Under the pieces are notes generated by a model. The model was not told the DNA's origin and made no database searches. It saw only the letters and a list, made by a program, of their open reading frames with translations. A program made the translations under genes and the position numbers. From Plantactinospora mayteni (lineage in GTDB: Bacteria > Actinomycetota > Actinomycetes > Mycobacteriales > Micromonosporaceae), in the NCBI RefSeq assembly GCF_016862935.1, contig NZ_BONX01000026.1, positions 186,001-250,000 on the forward strand: 64,000 nucleotides of DNA, written 5' to 3'. Positions within the stretch are counted from its first letter, which is position 1; the number at the start of each line of letters is the position of its first letter. Shown here in pieces: positions 1 to 9,440 of this stretch.

Positions 1-15
1 AAGAATGGAGCGGCT

Positions 16-207
16 ATGAACCTGACCGGCGCCGAGTGGCGCAAGAGCACGCGCAGCAGCACGAACGGCGGGAACTGCGTCGAGGTAGCCCGCAACCTTC
101 CCGACGTCGTGGCCGTGCGAGACAGCAAGGACGCGACCGGCCCCGTGCTCGCCTTCGAGCCGACCGCCTGGCACGCATTCGTCGGCGAGGTCAGCCGGCG
201 TTCGTAG
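16..207 (+). CDS. DUF397 domain protein
   Basis: A 63-residue protein consisting of a single DUF397 domain. The opening LTGAEWRKSTRS followed by NGGNCVEVA and VAVRDSKD, then a C-terminal W-x-x-F segment, is the family pattern. DUF397 proteins usually sit directly downstream of an HTH-XRE/DUF5753 regulator and are thought to be its small partner (as in the WhiJ-type systems of Streptomyces). The expected regulator would lie before base 1, so the pair is cut by the window edge. ATG start with a GGAG-like ribosome site just upstream. Confidence 0.9.
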   Translation: MNLTGAEWRKSTRSSTNGGNCVEVARNLPDVVAVRDSKDATGPVLAFEPTAWHAFVGEVSRRS

Positions 208-307
208 CACTGCTGGTAAGGACACGACGAGCGCCCTGCCCCCGGACCAACCCGGGCGGCGGGGCGTCGCCGTGTGCACGTCCAGATGAGACGGTTCGCG
301 TACCGGA

Positions 308-1867
308 TCAGGAGAGTTCGGCGAGGATTCCCTCGCAGCTTCGTACCACGATGCGGGCGGCGCGGCGCTGGTCGACGCCGCGTAGCGGGTCCTCGGCCAG
401 GTCCTGCCAGCGGCGTACCGCCGCCGAGCCGCGCGCCCACAGTTCGTCAGCGGTGGCGTCGTGCTCCACGCCGAGTCGGGCCGCCAGGCTCGCCCCGTCT
501 CCGCCGATCAGGCGGTTGGCCTCGGCCGACACCTCCGGGTCGAACCGGAGCTGACCGCCGAGCAGCGCGGCCGAGAGCCGTAGCTCGCGGAACTCGTGCG
601 CGCCGGCCAGCACCTGCTCCAGCCGGGCGAGCAGCTCCGTGGCGCCGGGTCGGGGCTCGGCCCGGAGCAGCGACTCCAGCGCCATCAGCACCGCCCGGGA
701 CTTGAGTACCGGGGCGCGGTCCACGAAGTATCGGGTCATCGACTCGCGCAGCTCGGTCAGGCCACTGCGCCGGACCAGCTCGGCGGCGAGCTTGGCCCGG
801 CTGTCGGAACCGGTCCGGACCAGGGTGGTCGACAGGCGTACCCCGAAGATGCCGAGCCGGTCGAGCAGCCGGCGCCGGGTCTGTGCGTCGAGCGGGATCG
901 GGAAGTCGGTGGCGAGGAACCGGTCGGTGGAGAGCAGCAGCCGGTCGGTCTCGGCCCGGGGCAGCCCGGCCAGCGCGGCCAGCGCGGCGTACTCCGACTC
1001 GCTCAGCATCCGGCCGGCGAGCGCGACGAGCCCGCCGAGCGCGACCACGCTCAGGCAGTGCGCGCTGACCCGCGGGTCGCGGCGGTGCCGGCGGGCGAGC
1101 TGCCGGGCGGTAAGCAGCGCGTCGACCCGGCCGCCGGCAAGTTCGTCCACCCTGGACAACACCAGGAGTACGTTCACCGGTGCGGCCCGGGCCACCGAGC
1201 CCGGCTGCGCCGCCTGGAACGGCCGCAGGTCGTCCCCGCTCCCGTCCCGGCTCAGATAGAGCACGGCATCCGCCTCGCGGACGATCCGCTGCACCGTCGT
1301 CGCGCCGCCACCGGCACCGGCGAGGAGTTCGGCGTCCCCACCGGCGGTCGGCCCCGCTCCGAGCGCCAACCGCCCGTTGCCGGCCCGGTCCTCCTCACCG
1401 GCCGTCCGGGTCTCGTCGGCCCGGTGGCTGACCGCCGGAGTGTCGATCAGTACGGCGTGCCGCAGTGCCCGGGTCGGCCACTGCACCACGATGTCGTCGG
1501 CCTGGTCCCACCGCCCACCGCCGAGGTCCACCCGCATCCCACTGGCCGTACGGGTCACCGCCAGCTCCCGGGGCGCACCCCCGGTCGGGTACGCGGTGAC
1601 CCGGGGTTCCGGCCCGTCCTCGTACCAGGTGAAGACCTGGCGGCCGTCGGCCACCTCGACCGGGGCGACCGCCTCGCCCATCACGGCGTTGACCAGGGTC
1701 GACTTGCCGGACCGCCACGGGCCGGCGACGGCGATCCGCAGCGGCTCCTCGAACCGGGCGAACTGCCGGTGCAACTGCTCCACCGCCCGGGGATCGTTGC
1801 CGTAGACCTCCAGCGCCTCGTGCACCAGCCCCCAGGCCGCCTCGTCCAGCCGACCGACCCGGCTCAC
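308..1867 (-). CDS. Dynamin-like GTPase (IniC-like, second of pair)
   Basis: A 519-residue GTPase of the bacterial dynamin-like type. The P-loop GPWRSGKS is at about residues 49-56 and the switch-II motif is LIDTPAV; the G4 position reads SRVD instead of NKxD. The C-terminal half is helical and charged. The GTG start was chosen because it overlaps the TGA of the upstream dynamin gene in a GTGA quartet; longer readings extend into the other gene in a shadow frame. With the next gene it forms the tandem dynamin pair known from actinobacterial iniA/iniC and dynA/dynB loci, where such proteins act on the membrane during envelope stress or septation. Role here is by analogy. Confidence 0.85.
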   Translation of the reverse strand: MSRVGRLDEAAWGLVHEALEVYGNDPRAVEQLHRQFARFEEPLRIAVAGPWRSGKSTLVNAVMGEAVAPVEVADGRQVFTWYEDGPEPRVTAYPTGGAPRELAVTRTASGMRVDLGGGRWDQADDIVVQWPTRALRHAVLIDTPAVSHRADETRTAGEEDRAGNGRLALGAGPTAGGDAELLAGAGGGATTVQRIVREADAVLYLSRDGSGDDLRPFQAAQPGSVARAAPVNVLLVLSRVDELAGGRVDALLTARQLARRHRRDPRVSAHCLSVVALGGLVALAGRMLSESEYAALAALAGLPRAETDRLLLSTDRFLATDFPIPLDAQTRRRLLDRLGIFGVRLSTTLVRTGSDSRAKLAAELVRRSGLTELRESMTRYFVDRAPVLKSRAVLMALESLLRAEPRPGATELLARLEQVLAGAHEFRELRLSAALLGGQLRFDPEVSAEANRLIGGDGASLAARLGVEHDATADELWARGSAAVRRWQDLAEDPLRGVDQRRAARIVVRSCEGILAELS

Positions 1868-3948
1868 GGCTCCAACCCGGTGCTGCGGCCGGTGCCGAGC
1901 GGGCGTGCGCCGGCCAGTGCCTGGGCCTTCTCGTAGAGGTCGGCCAGCCGCTTCATCTCCAGCGCGAGCCGGCGCTGTCGCTGGTCGCGTTCGGCTGCGT
2001 CCGCCTCGGCCGCCTGCTTGGCGGTCCGGAACGACCGTACGATGCCCTCCTGCAACTCCTCGGTCAGCCCGGTGAAGTGGTCCCGGAGCATCCGCTGCAC
2101 CTGCCGGGCGGTGTCCTTGCAGTCCTTGCTGAGCCGGAGGAAGAAGTCGTCGACGTGCCGCTGGGTCGCCGCCTTGACCACCGCCTGCCGGCGTTTGAGC
2201 AGCGACTTGCCCTCGTCGCGGACGCTCTTGCCGCCGAACAGCGCGCCGGCGCCGAGCGAGATCGGGTTGATCAGCGGCATCCCGGCCAGCGTGGTGGCCA
2301 GGCCGAACATCAGCACACCGCCGTACGAGCCGCGCAGCCCGGTGACGAGTTTCTGGGTACGGGTGAACTTCTCGACGGTGGGCTGCTCCATGATCTGGAT
2401 CCGGTCGCTGAGGTTCTCCGGTACCCGGACCGACCAGCTCGGCAGCGCGTCGAAGCCGTACCGGTCGAACTGGCCGGCGACCCGGTTGGCGATCCAGCCG
2501 CAGCGCTCGGCCAGCCAGGCGTAGTTCGCCTCGGCCGCGTCGGTGAGGTTTTCGGTCAGCCACTCCTGGAAGGTGTCCCAGCCGGTCAACGGGTCGGCCT
2601 TGTCGAACGCCTCGTCCACCTTGCGCAGGATCTGCCGGGTACGGTCCCGCAGGTCGTATTCCACGTCGGAGATCAGGTCGGCCATCTCGTCGTTCAGGGT
2701 GTTCTGCCAGCGCACCGAGCAGCGGCGCAGTTCGTCCACCTCGCGCTGGGCGGCTTGCAGTTTCGAGATCGGGCCGGACTGCTCGGCGGCGGCCTCCTTC
2801 GACACGGCGAGTTCCGCGCGGATCGGCGCCGCGAGCTGTTCGAGGACGGTTCGGGAGCTCAGTGCCACCGCCGCCCGGCCCAGCGCGTCGGCCTTGCCGG
2901 CCTGGTCGCGCTTGATCCGGTTGATCAGCTCGGGGAATTGCGACTCGGCGTTGAGCTGCTTGTCGTTACTCCGGGCCGCCTGCAAGCGCAGCGTCGCGGA
3001 GACCGGGATCAACACCGCCGGTACGCCCGCGTCGGCCAGGTGCTGCCGGTTGCGCTCGACCACGCTGCGCCAGTGCGGCACCATGTCGATCTTGCTCTGC
3101 ACCACGGCCAGGTTGGCGTGCGACTGCGCGATGTGCAGCAGCAGGTTCAGCTCGGCGACCGACAGCTCCCGGGTCACGTCCGAGACCAGCAGCACCAGGT
3201 CGGCCTGGTTCGGGGTGGCGGCCGGACTGATCGCCCGGCCCGGGTTGGTGCCGTCCACTCCTGGCGTGTCGACGAGGACGAGTCCGGAGGCGAGCAACGC
3301 CCGGGGGATCCCGATCTCGGCGTGCTCCAACCCACCGCCCTGCCGTCGCCCCACCGTCCCGCCGCCCCCGACCGTACGCCCACCGCCCGCCGGTGCGGCG
3401 CCGGCCGGGCCGGCCGGTACGTCCCCGATCCCGCCACTACGGCCACCGATCCGGGCCGCGATCTGCTCGATCGGTACGGCGATCCGCTGTGCCGGGCCGG
3501 GCACCGCCGTGCCGGGGCGCGCACCGGAGACCGGCGAGTTGGCCGGACCTGCCGGGCCGGTCCGCTCGGCTGACCCCGGCGCGGCGCGGCGCCGGACGGG
3601 CGCGGGGCGGTCCGGATCCTGACCGTCCGCCGTCCGCCGTCGCGCCGGCTGCTCCGGTGCCTGCGGTGGACTCCAGACCAGGGCGGCGGTCGGCGCCTCG
3701 GCGTGCCCGACCACGGTCGGGATGGTGGTGCTGACCCCGTCCCCCACCGGGCAGACCGAGGCGTTGAGCAGTGCGTTCACGAGCTGACTCTTGCCCTGTT
3801 TCGGTTCGCCCACGATCAGCACCCGCAACCTCGGGTCCAGCAGTTGGGCCCGCCGGAGCCGAAGCCACGAGATCAGGTCGCCCCGACCGTGCGCGCCGGA
3901 AACCCGCACGATCTCATCGAGTACGTCAAGCCAACTGGGCGCCATCAC
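1864..3948 (-). CDS. Dynamin-like GTPase (IniA-like, first of pair)
   Basis: A 694-residue dynamin-family GTPase. The P-loop VGEPKQGKS lies near residues 46-54, switch I carries STTIPTVV, the G3 motif is LVDTPGVDG and the G4 position is QSKID. Between switch I and G3 there is an approximately 100-residue Pro/Ala/Gly/Arg-rich insertion, so the G domain is split by a disordered-looking loop. A hydrophobic hairpin (around LMFGLATTLAGMPLINPISL) in the C-terminal third fits a membrane paddle. Start is GTG at 3948 or ATG three bases later; neither has a strong ribosome site. It overlaps the downstream dynamin gene by four bases. Confidence 0.85.
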   Translation of the reverse strand: MMAPSWLDVLDEIVRVSGAHGRGDLISWLRLRRAQLLDPRLRVLIVGEPKQGKSQLVNALLNASVCPVGDGVSTTIPTVVGHAEAPTAALVWSPPQAPEQPARRRTADGQDPDRPAPVRRRAAPGSAERTGPAGPANSPVSGARPGTAVPGPAQRIAVPIEQIAARIGGRSGGIGDVPAGPAGAAPAGGGRTVGGGGTVGRRQGGGLEHAEIGIPRALLASGLVLVDTPGVDGTNPGRAISPAATPNQADLVLLVSDVTRELSVAELNLLLHIAQSHANLAVVQSKIDMVPHWRSVVERNRQHLADAGVPAVLIPVSATLRLQAARSNDKQLNAESQFPELINRIKRDQAGKADALGRAAVALSSRTVLEQLAAPIRAELAVSKEAAAEQSGPISKLQAAQREVDELRRCSVRWQNTLNDEMADLISDVEYDLRDRTRQILRKVDEAFDKADPLTGWDTFQEWLTENLTDAAEANYAWLAERCGWIANRVAGQFDRYGFDALPSWSVRVPENLSDRIQIMEQPTVEKFTRTQKLVTGLRGSYGGVLMFGLATTLAGMPLINPISLGAGALFGGKSVRDEGKSLLKRRQAVVKAATQRHVDDFFLRLSKDCKDTARQVQRMLRDHFTGLTEELQEGIVRSFRTAKQAAEADAAERDQRQRRLALEMKRLADLYEKAQALAGARPLGTGRSTGLEP

Positions 3949-3987
3949 CGCACCAAGTGTGCCGGTTAAGCCGGAATTATCAAGAGG

Positions 3988-4027
3988 ACCGAAGGCCGGA
4001 CCGTGGGACCACGGTCCGGCCTTCGGT
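3988..4027 (-). terminator. Perfect 19-bp stem hairpin between iniB-like and dynamin genes
   Basis: ACCGAAGGCCGGACCGTGG is followed after a two-base gap by its exact reverse complement, giving a 40-base hairpin between the stop of the IniB-like gene (4051) and the start of the first dynamin gene (3948). On the minus strand it is followed by CTCTTGATAATT, not a clean U tract. It could stop or attenuate transcription of the dynamin pair, or protect the 3' end of the upstream message. Confidence 0.65.
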
Positions 4028-4050
4028 GGGCCTCACGGACTTCCTCGCGC

Positions 4051-4974
4051 TCAGAGAAGGTCGTCCGCGATCCCCAGGAGGCCGCCGGAGGTGGAGGCGT
4101 CTACTTCTCCGGCATGGCCGCTGTCACCGAGGACACCGGAGGTGGTGTCGCTGAGGGTGTTGCCAAGGCTGTTGGTAAGGCCGGTCACCGTCGAGGTGGT
4201 GTCGTCGAGCACCGGCGTCCCGGTGGCGCTGAGCGGTTCGAGGTCGAGCGCGTCGCCGACCCCGGTCACCGTGTCGGTCACCCCACCGACGGTGTCCGTC
4301 ACGCCGCCGACCGTGCCGCCCACCGTGCCGCCGACACCCAGTGAGTCGACCAGCCCGGTGACGTCGTCCAGAGTCCCCCGCACCGTGTCACCGGCGAAGT
4401 CGACCAGGCCGACCTGGCCGACCTGGCCACCGTCCACAGTGTTCGCGACCGGGCCGTCCGTGCTGTCGACCGCCTCCGTGGGGTCGGTGAGCACCGGGTC
4501 CGCCACCTCGGAGTCGAGGGTGTCGGCGACGTCCACTTCGGTCGGTACCAGCGGGTCGACCAGGCCCAGCGGGTCGGAGAGCTGGTCGGCGCCGAACCCC
4601 GGCAGGACACCGTTGAGCCCGCCCGGCGCGACGCTGATCGCACCCAACGTCGCGGCGTTGACGTCCGAAGCCGACGAGTGCGTACCGGCGGTGAACTGCG
4701 TGGCGACGCTCTGCAACTGGCCGATGACACCGCTCGGGTCGAGCTGGAACTGACCGAGCCCCAGGTCGTCGCCGACCGGCGCCAGCGAGGTGAGGCCCTG
4801 GACCGGCGCGTAGTCCACCACCAGCGGCACCACGTCCTGGACGTCCGCGACACTGATCTCGGCCAGCCCGGCGTCGCGCAGCGTCCCCTCCGGGTCGATC
4901 TCGAAGGCCGACCGGGCGTCCGGATTGGTCAGCAGGTTCAGCACGAAGTCGTGCAGTGTCTGGGGCGAGCCCAT
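4051..4974 (-). CDS. IniB N-terminal domain-containing protein
   Basis: A 307-residue protein. Residues 1-50 (QTLHDFVLNLLTNPDARSAF, then DPEGTLRDAGL and DVQDVVPLVVDY) match the IniB N-terminal domain of actinobacterial envelope-stress proteins. The rest is acidic low-complexity sequence with Val-Asp-Gly-Thr repeats (GGTVGGTVGG, VGGVTDTVGGVTDTV) and no membrane span. ATG at 4974 is preceded by a good GAGGAG ribosome site. It lies immediately before two dynamin-like GTPases, the mycobacterial iniB-iniA-iniC order; IniB function is unknown there, but the operon responds to cell-wall inhibitors. An inverted repeat separates it from the dynamin genes. Confidence 0.85.
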   Translation of the reverse strand: MGSPQTLHDFVLNLLTNPDARSAFEIDPEGTLRDAGLAEISVADVQDVVPLVVDYAPVQGLTSLAPVGDDLGLGQFQLDPSGVIGQLQSVATQFTAGTHSSASDVNAATLGAISVAPGGLNGVLPGFGADQLSDPLGLVDPLVPTEVDVADTLDSEVADPVLTDPTEAVDSTDGPVANTVDGGQVGQVGLVDFAGDTVRGTLDDVTGLVDSLGVGGTVGGTVGGVTDTVGGVTDTVTGVGDALDLEPLSATGTPVLDDTTSTVTGLTNSLGNTLSDTTSGVLGDSGHAGEVDASTSGGLLGIADDLL

Positions 4975-5403
4975 GTGCCGGTCTCCTCGGTGCGGTCCCC
5001 GCCCGGTGCGGGTCCGGTGCGGTCTATGTGGCGACGGATCCGCGTCCGGTGGGGCGGGCCCGTCTGGGGTTGCGCAGGTGGAACCTCCGGCGGCGACGCG
5101 CTGCGTCGCGCCGCCGCCGGATGTCTGCACAGACGGTAGACCCGATCGGTCGCGCCGGACATCGGGGACGAGGCCGGGTTCCGGGGCACGTTTGCTAGGG
5201 CCGTGCCTTAGATCTGCGTTAGGGGCATAGGGGATGCGTTCCGACAGAGTTAGGGTCCCGATGGCGGATAGATCTCTGGTACGAAAGGATGACTCCCTAA
5301 CGGCCCGCCGGGCGATCCCAGCCGCCCGGGGTCGTCCCCAGGTGAGGCCGCGACACGGTACGCGCCGTCCTGGGGTGATGACTCGCGGTGAAGGAATGAT
5401 CGG
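4975..5403. promoter_or_regulatory. Divergent intergenic region, iniB-like / hsp70-like
   Basis: This 429-base region separates two divergent operons and has no convincing gene. It is locally richer in A/T around 5195-5300 and holds repeated TTAGGG-type words: GTTAGGGG near 5218, GTTAGGG at 5249-5255 and the inverted CCCTAAC at 5295-5301. They could be sites for a shared regulator, for which the LuxR protein encoded downstream is a candidate. Core promoters could not be assigned with confidence. The Hsp70 start has a GAAGGAA ribosome site. Confidence 0.4.
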
Positions 5404-6816
5404 ATGCCCTACGTCCTCGGAATCGATATCGGCAGCACCGCCACGGCTGCCGCTGTCGCCCGACTCCAGGGCAGCAACTGGGATCCCCCCGAACCCGTCC
5501 GGCTCGGGCCGACGGGCTTTTCCGTGCCGTCCGTGCTGCTGATGTCGAGCAACCGGTCGATCACCGTCGCCGACCCCGACGAGTACGACGCTCCGGTCGA
5601 CAGCGGCTGGGTCGCCCGGGACTTCGGCAACCGGGTCGGTGACGACGTACCGCTGCTGGTCGGCGACGAGGCGTGCTCGGCGCAGGCGCTCACCGCCATG
5701 CTCGCGATGTGGGTCGTCGAGCGGGTGATGGACCAGGAGCGCGAACGTCCCGACTGGATCGTGCTCAGCCACCCGGGCGACTGGGGCGACTACCGGCGGC
5801 ACCTGCTCGGCGAGGCGCTCTGGGACGTCGGCCTCGCCGACGTGGCCCTGCTGCCGGCACCGGTGCTCGCCGCCGCCAGCCACGCCGCGCACGGCTTCTC
5901 CGGGCGTACCCTCGCCGTCTACACCCTCGGCGGGCAGACCTACTCCACCGCGGTCGTCGACCGGGCCCAGCCGCTCGGCTTCGACCTGCGCGGCGGGCTG
6001 GCGCACGCCGAGCCGCCCGCCGGAGCCGACTTCGACGAGGCGCTCGTCGAGCACGTCCGCGCCAGCCTGGCCAAGGAACTCGCCGACCCGACCGACCCGC
6101 TGGTCCGGCAGGCCCTGCTCGGGCTCCGCCGGGAGTGCCGCCGGGCCAAGACGGAACTGACCGCCGCCGAGACCGCCGACGTACTGGTCCGGCTGCCCGG
6201 CCGGCAGACCCGGGTTCCGGTACGCCGGGCCGAGTTGGAGGATCTGATCCGGCCCGCCGTCACGCTGACCGTGGACGAGTTGACCCGTACGGTCCGGTCC
6301 TGCGGCCTGGCGCCGCACCAACTCGACGGCGTGCTGCTGGCCGGTGGCTCCGCCCGGATCCCGCTGGTCCGGGAACTGCTGGCAACCCGGTTCCCGGTAC
6401 CCGTCGAGGTCGAGGCCGATCCACAGTTGACCGTCGCGGCCGGTGCGGCGGTGGCCGGCGGCCAACTGCTCGACCGGCAGCGGGGCAACCGGCCGCCACC
6501 GCGCCCGCCGGTGATGCGGCCACCCCGACCCGGCGCCCGGCGCGGCGAACCACCGGCCCGCCGGCAGCGCGGCCGGTCCGGCGACGGCCGCGAACCCGGC
6601 CGACCCGACGAGGAACAGTCCCCACTCCCGCCCCGGCCACCGGTCCGGATCACCCCCTTGGAGCTGCCGATGCGGGCACTGTCCCGCCTCGCGTCCGGCC
6701 GGGACAGCATGGTGATCGGCCTGGCCGTCCTGGTGATCGCGCTCGGCGTACTGCTCGGCGCGGCCGTCGGGGCGGATCCGCTGACCGTCGCCGCCCCGGA
6801 CGGGTGGGGCCGGTGA
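5404..6816 (+). CDS. Hsp70-family actin-like ATPase with C-terminal membrane anchor
   Basis: A 470-residue Hsp70-type protein limited to the nucleotide-binding domain. Phosphate-1 motif GIDIGSTATAAA lies at residues 5-16, the second phosphate motif is around YTLGGQTYSTAV, and the adenosine motif is VLLAGGSARIPLVRELL. No substrate-binding domain follows: after about residue 365 come Pro/Arg-rich sequence and then a single hydrophobic span (MVIGLAVLVIALGVLLGAAV) near the C terminus, so the ATPase probably faces the cytosol from the membrane. It opens the rightward operon and overlaps the LuxR gene by four bases (GTGA). Co-location with IniB and dynamin proteins suggests an envelope-stress role, by inference. 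Confidence 0.85.
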   Translation: MPYVLGIDIGSTATAAAVARLQGSNWDPPEPVRLGPTGFSVPSVLLMSSNRSITVADPDEYDAPVDSGWVARDFGNRVGDDVPLLVGDEACSAQALTAMLAMWVVERVMDQERERPDWIVLSHPGDWGDYRRHLLGEALWDVGLADVALLPAPVLAAASHAAHGFSGRTLAVYTLGGQTYSTAVVDRAQPLGFDLRGGLAHAEPPAGADFDEALVEHVRASLAKELADPTDPLVRQALLGLRRECRRAKTELTAAETADVLVRLPGRQTRVPVRRAELEDLIRPAVTLTVDELTRTVRSCGLAPHQLDGVLLAGGSARIPLVRELLATRFPVPVEVEADPQLTVAAGAAVAGGQLLDRQRGNRPPPRPPVMRPPRPGARRGEPPARRQRGRSGDGREPGRPDEEQSPLPPRPPVRITPLELPMRALSRLASGRDSMVIGLAVLVIALGVLLGAAVGADPLTVAAPDGWGR

Positions 6817-9440
6817 GGACCACCTTGACGCCGCGTACCGACACCGACGCCCCGCTCGTACTGGACGAGCAGACCACCGCCTTCCTGAGCCGGGTCGACG
6901 CCGACCCACGGGCACCGCTCTGCACCGCCGTACAGGCGGCGGGCGGGCACGGCAAGACGGCCGTACTGGCCCGGCTGCGCCAGGGTTACCAGCAGGCCGG
7001 CGTACCGGTGCTGGACTCGTGGCGGGAGCTGACCGATCCCGGCGACCCGGACTGCGCCGTACTGGTCGACGACGCCCACCTGCTCGACGCCACCGCGCTG
7101 GCCGAGCTGCGTCGGCTGGCCGAGAGCGGCCGGGCCCGGCTGGCGGTCGCGTTCCGGCCCTGGCCCCGCCCAGCCGGGCTGGCCGAGCTGGCCGAGATAC
7201 TGCACCGCACCGGGCCACCGGTGCTGCCCGGCCCGTTCACCGAGCAACGCACCGCGACATTCCTCGGCACGACGTACGGGTCGACGGTGCCGCCGGGAGT
7301 CGCGCGGCTGGTGCAGGAGCAGACGGGCGGCGTACCCCGGTTCGTCGAGTGGCTGGCCCGGGCGCTGCGCCCGGCCGACCGCCGCCCGGGGCGCGCGGAG
7401 CGGTCGCCCGCCGGTGCCGAGCGCCCGACGCCGACCCTGGAGATCCCCCGGTCGGTGTTGCTCCAGTTCGCGCCCGAGCTGGAAAGCCTGGACATCGAGG
7501 TACGCCGGCTGCTGCTGGCGATGGCGGCCGGCCCGGCGCTCCCCACCGACCTGCTCGGCGCGCTGCTCTCCCGGCACCCGGACGAGCTGGACGAGTTGCT
7601 CGCGGCAGCTCGGGCCGCCGGGCTGCTCGGGCCGGACGACCGGCTCGCCCCGATCGTCCGGCGCGCCATCGCCGCGCTGAGCCCAGCCAGCCAGCGGGCG
7701 GCGGTCTGGCAACGCCTGGCGGAGCTGCAACTACAGCGCGGCGGGCGGGTGCTGCCGCTGGTCCGGTCGATGCTCGACGGCGGCTTCGGCGGCAGTTGCC
7801 CGGCCGGGGTGGCCGAGGCCGCCGGTGACGAGGCTCTCGGCGACGACCCCGCGCTCGCGGCCCGGCTCTTCGCGGTCGCCGACGCGGCCGGACGGCCGGT
7901 GGCGGCCCGCCGGGCGATGGCGGCGGCGCTCTCCGCCGACCTCGACTCCGCGCTGCGCCTGGCCGACCGGCTGATCGCCACGCCGGACTCGCCGGACCGG
8001 GCGGACGGGGCGGCGGTCGCCGCGACCGCGCTGGTGCACCGGGGCCACACGGATCGTGCGGTCGAGCTGTACCGCTGGTCGGGTACCCCGTCGTCGCTGG
8101 CGTTCGCCGCACTCGGCGCGGCCGGCGCCGGCCGGGTCGACCAACTCGGCCGGATCCTCGCCGATCCGCCCACGGACGGCCCGCCGACCCTGCTCGCCAG
8201 TGCCGCGCAGCTGATGGCCCGGGGGCTGAAGGAGACCCTCTCCGGCCCGCCGACCGCCGCGCTCTCCACCCTGGTACAGGCGTCCGCGCTGCTCGAACCG
8301 GCCGGCCGGTCGGTGCTGCTGCCGGAGACCCCGGCGGCGCTGGCCGCCCTGGTGGCCCTGCACTGTGGAGAGTTGGACATCGGCGAACGGGCCCTGGACC
8401 GTGCCGTCGCCGCCGGTCTCGGCGCGGCCCTGACCGCCCGCCGGCACCGGCTGCTCCAAGCCTGGCTGCTGATGGTCCGGGGGCGGGCCGTCGAGGCCGC
8501 CGCGCACCTGGCGACGGTCACCGCCGGCCCGGTACCGCTGGAGTCCCGCGACCTGATCTTCGCCGCCGCGCTGGAGGTCGGCATCGCCCGCCGCAACAGC
8601 GACCTGCCGGCCCTGCAACGCGGCTGGGAACGCGCCCGCGAGGCGGTGGTACGCCACCCGGTGGACCTGTTCACCCTGCTCCCGCTCGGCGAGTTCGCCA
8701 TCGCCGCCGCCCGGCTCGGCGAACTGGACCGGCTCGCCCCCTATCTGGGCGAGGCCCGAAACCTGCTCGCCCGACTCGGCGACCCAGCACTGTGGACAAC
8801 TCCGCTGCACTGGAGCTGCCTGCACGCCGCGATCATGGCCGATCGGCCGGCGGTGGCGGACGAACACGTCGCCGCGCTGGCCGCCGCCACCGGCCACACC
8901 CGGTACGCCTCCGTGGTGGCCGCCGCCGGGCAGAGCTGGGTCGAGGTGCTGCGCGGCGCCGTCGACCCGGTCCGGGTGGAGGCCGCAGCCCGGGGCCTGC
9001 ACGGCATCGGACTGTGCTGGGATGGCGCCCGGCTCGCCGGCCAGGCCGCGATCCGTACCTCCGACCGGAAGGCGATGACCACCCTGCTGGACTGTGCCCG
9101 GATGCTCCAGGGCCGACCGGCCGGGGCGAAGAGCGGGACCCGTCCGGCGGGTACCGAAGCCACCCAGGTGGCGGACGCGATCACGGCACCGGCGGAGAAC
9201 CGGCTCAGCGAACGGGAACGGGAGGTCGCCGAGCTGGTACTCAGCGGCCTGACGTACAAGCAGATCGGCGACCGGTTGTTCATCTCGGCCAAGACCGTCG
9301 AACATCACGTGGCCCGGATGCGCCAGCGGCTGAACTGCGCGAACCGCAGCGAGTTGCTGGCCCGGCTGCGGACCATCGTCGAGGAGCGGTCCGGCGGACG
9401 GCCGGTCGGCTCCCCCTGGCCACAGCGGACGGCACGGTGA
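6813..9440 (+). CDS. Large ATP-binding LuxR-family regulator
   Basis: An 875-residue LAL-type regulator. The N terminus carries a P-loop (GGHGKT, residues 44-49) and a Walker B LVDDAH about 40 residues later, the middle is a long helical TPR-like region, and the C terminus has a LuxR HTH: LSEREREVAELVLSGLTYKQ, then IGDRLFISAKTVEHHV. The GTG start overlaps the Hsp70 TGA (GTGA) and the stop overlaps the kinase start in the same way, so the three are probably translated together. A large LuxR-type regulator (Rv0339c) also neighbours iniBAC in M. tuberculosis; this gene may similarly control the divergent IniB-dynamin operon. Confidence 0.85.
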   Translation: MRTTLTPRTDTDAPLVLDEQTTAFLSRVDADPRAPLCTAVQAAGGHGKTAVLARLRQGYQQAGVPVLDSWRELTDPGDPDCAVLVDDAHLLDATALAELRRLAESGRARLAVAFRPWPRPAGLAELAEILHRTGPPVLPGPFTEQRTATFLGTTYGSTVPPGVARLVQEQTGGVPRFVEWLARALRPADRRPGRAERSPAGAERPTPTLEIPRSVLLQFAPELESLDIEVRRLLLAMAAGPALPTDLLGALLSRHPDELDELLAAARAAGLLGPDDRLAPIVRRAIAALSPASQRAAVWQRLAELQLQRGGRVLPLVRSMLDGGFGGSCPAGVAEAAGDEALGDDPALAARLFAVADAAGRPVAARRAMAAALSADLDSALRLADRLIATPDSPDRADGAAVAATALVHRGHTDRAVELYRWSGTPSSLAFAALGAAGAGRVDQLGRILADPPTDGPPTLLASAAQLMARGLKETLSGPPTAALSTLVQASALLEPAGRSVLLPETPAALAALVALHCGELDIGERALDRAVAAGLGAALTARRHRLLQAWLLMVRGRAVEAAAHLATVTAGPVPLESRDLIFAAALEVGIARRNSDLPALQRGWERAREAVVRHPVDLFTLLPLGEFAIAAARLGELDRLAPYLGEARNLLARLGDPALWTTPLHWSCLHAAIMADRPAVADEHVAALAAATGHTRYASVVAAAGQSWVEVLRGAVDPVRVEAAARGLHGIGLCWDGARLAGQAAIRTSDRKAMTTLLDCARMLQGRPAGAKSGTRPAGTEATQVADAITAPAENRLSEREREVAELVLSGLTYKQIGDRLFISAKTVEHHVARMRQRLNCANRSELLARLRTIVEERSGGRPVGSPWPQRTAR

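Noticed and set aside
596-1936. Long plus-strand frame opposite the dynamin gene
   Set aside because: Mirror frame of a GC-rich gene; Gly/Pro/Arg-rich, no domains, while the minus strand has P-loop and DTP motifs.
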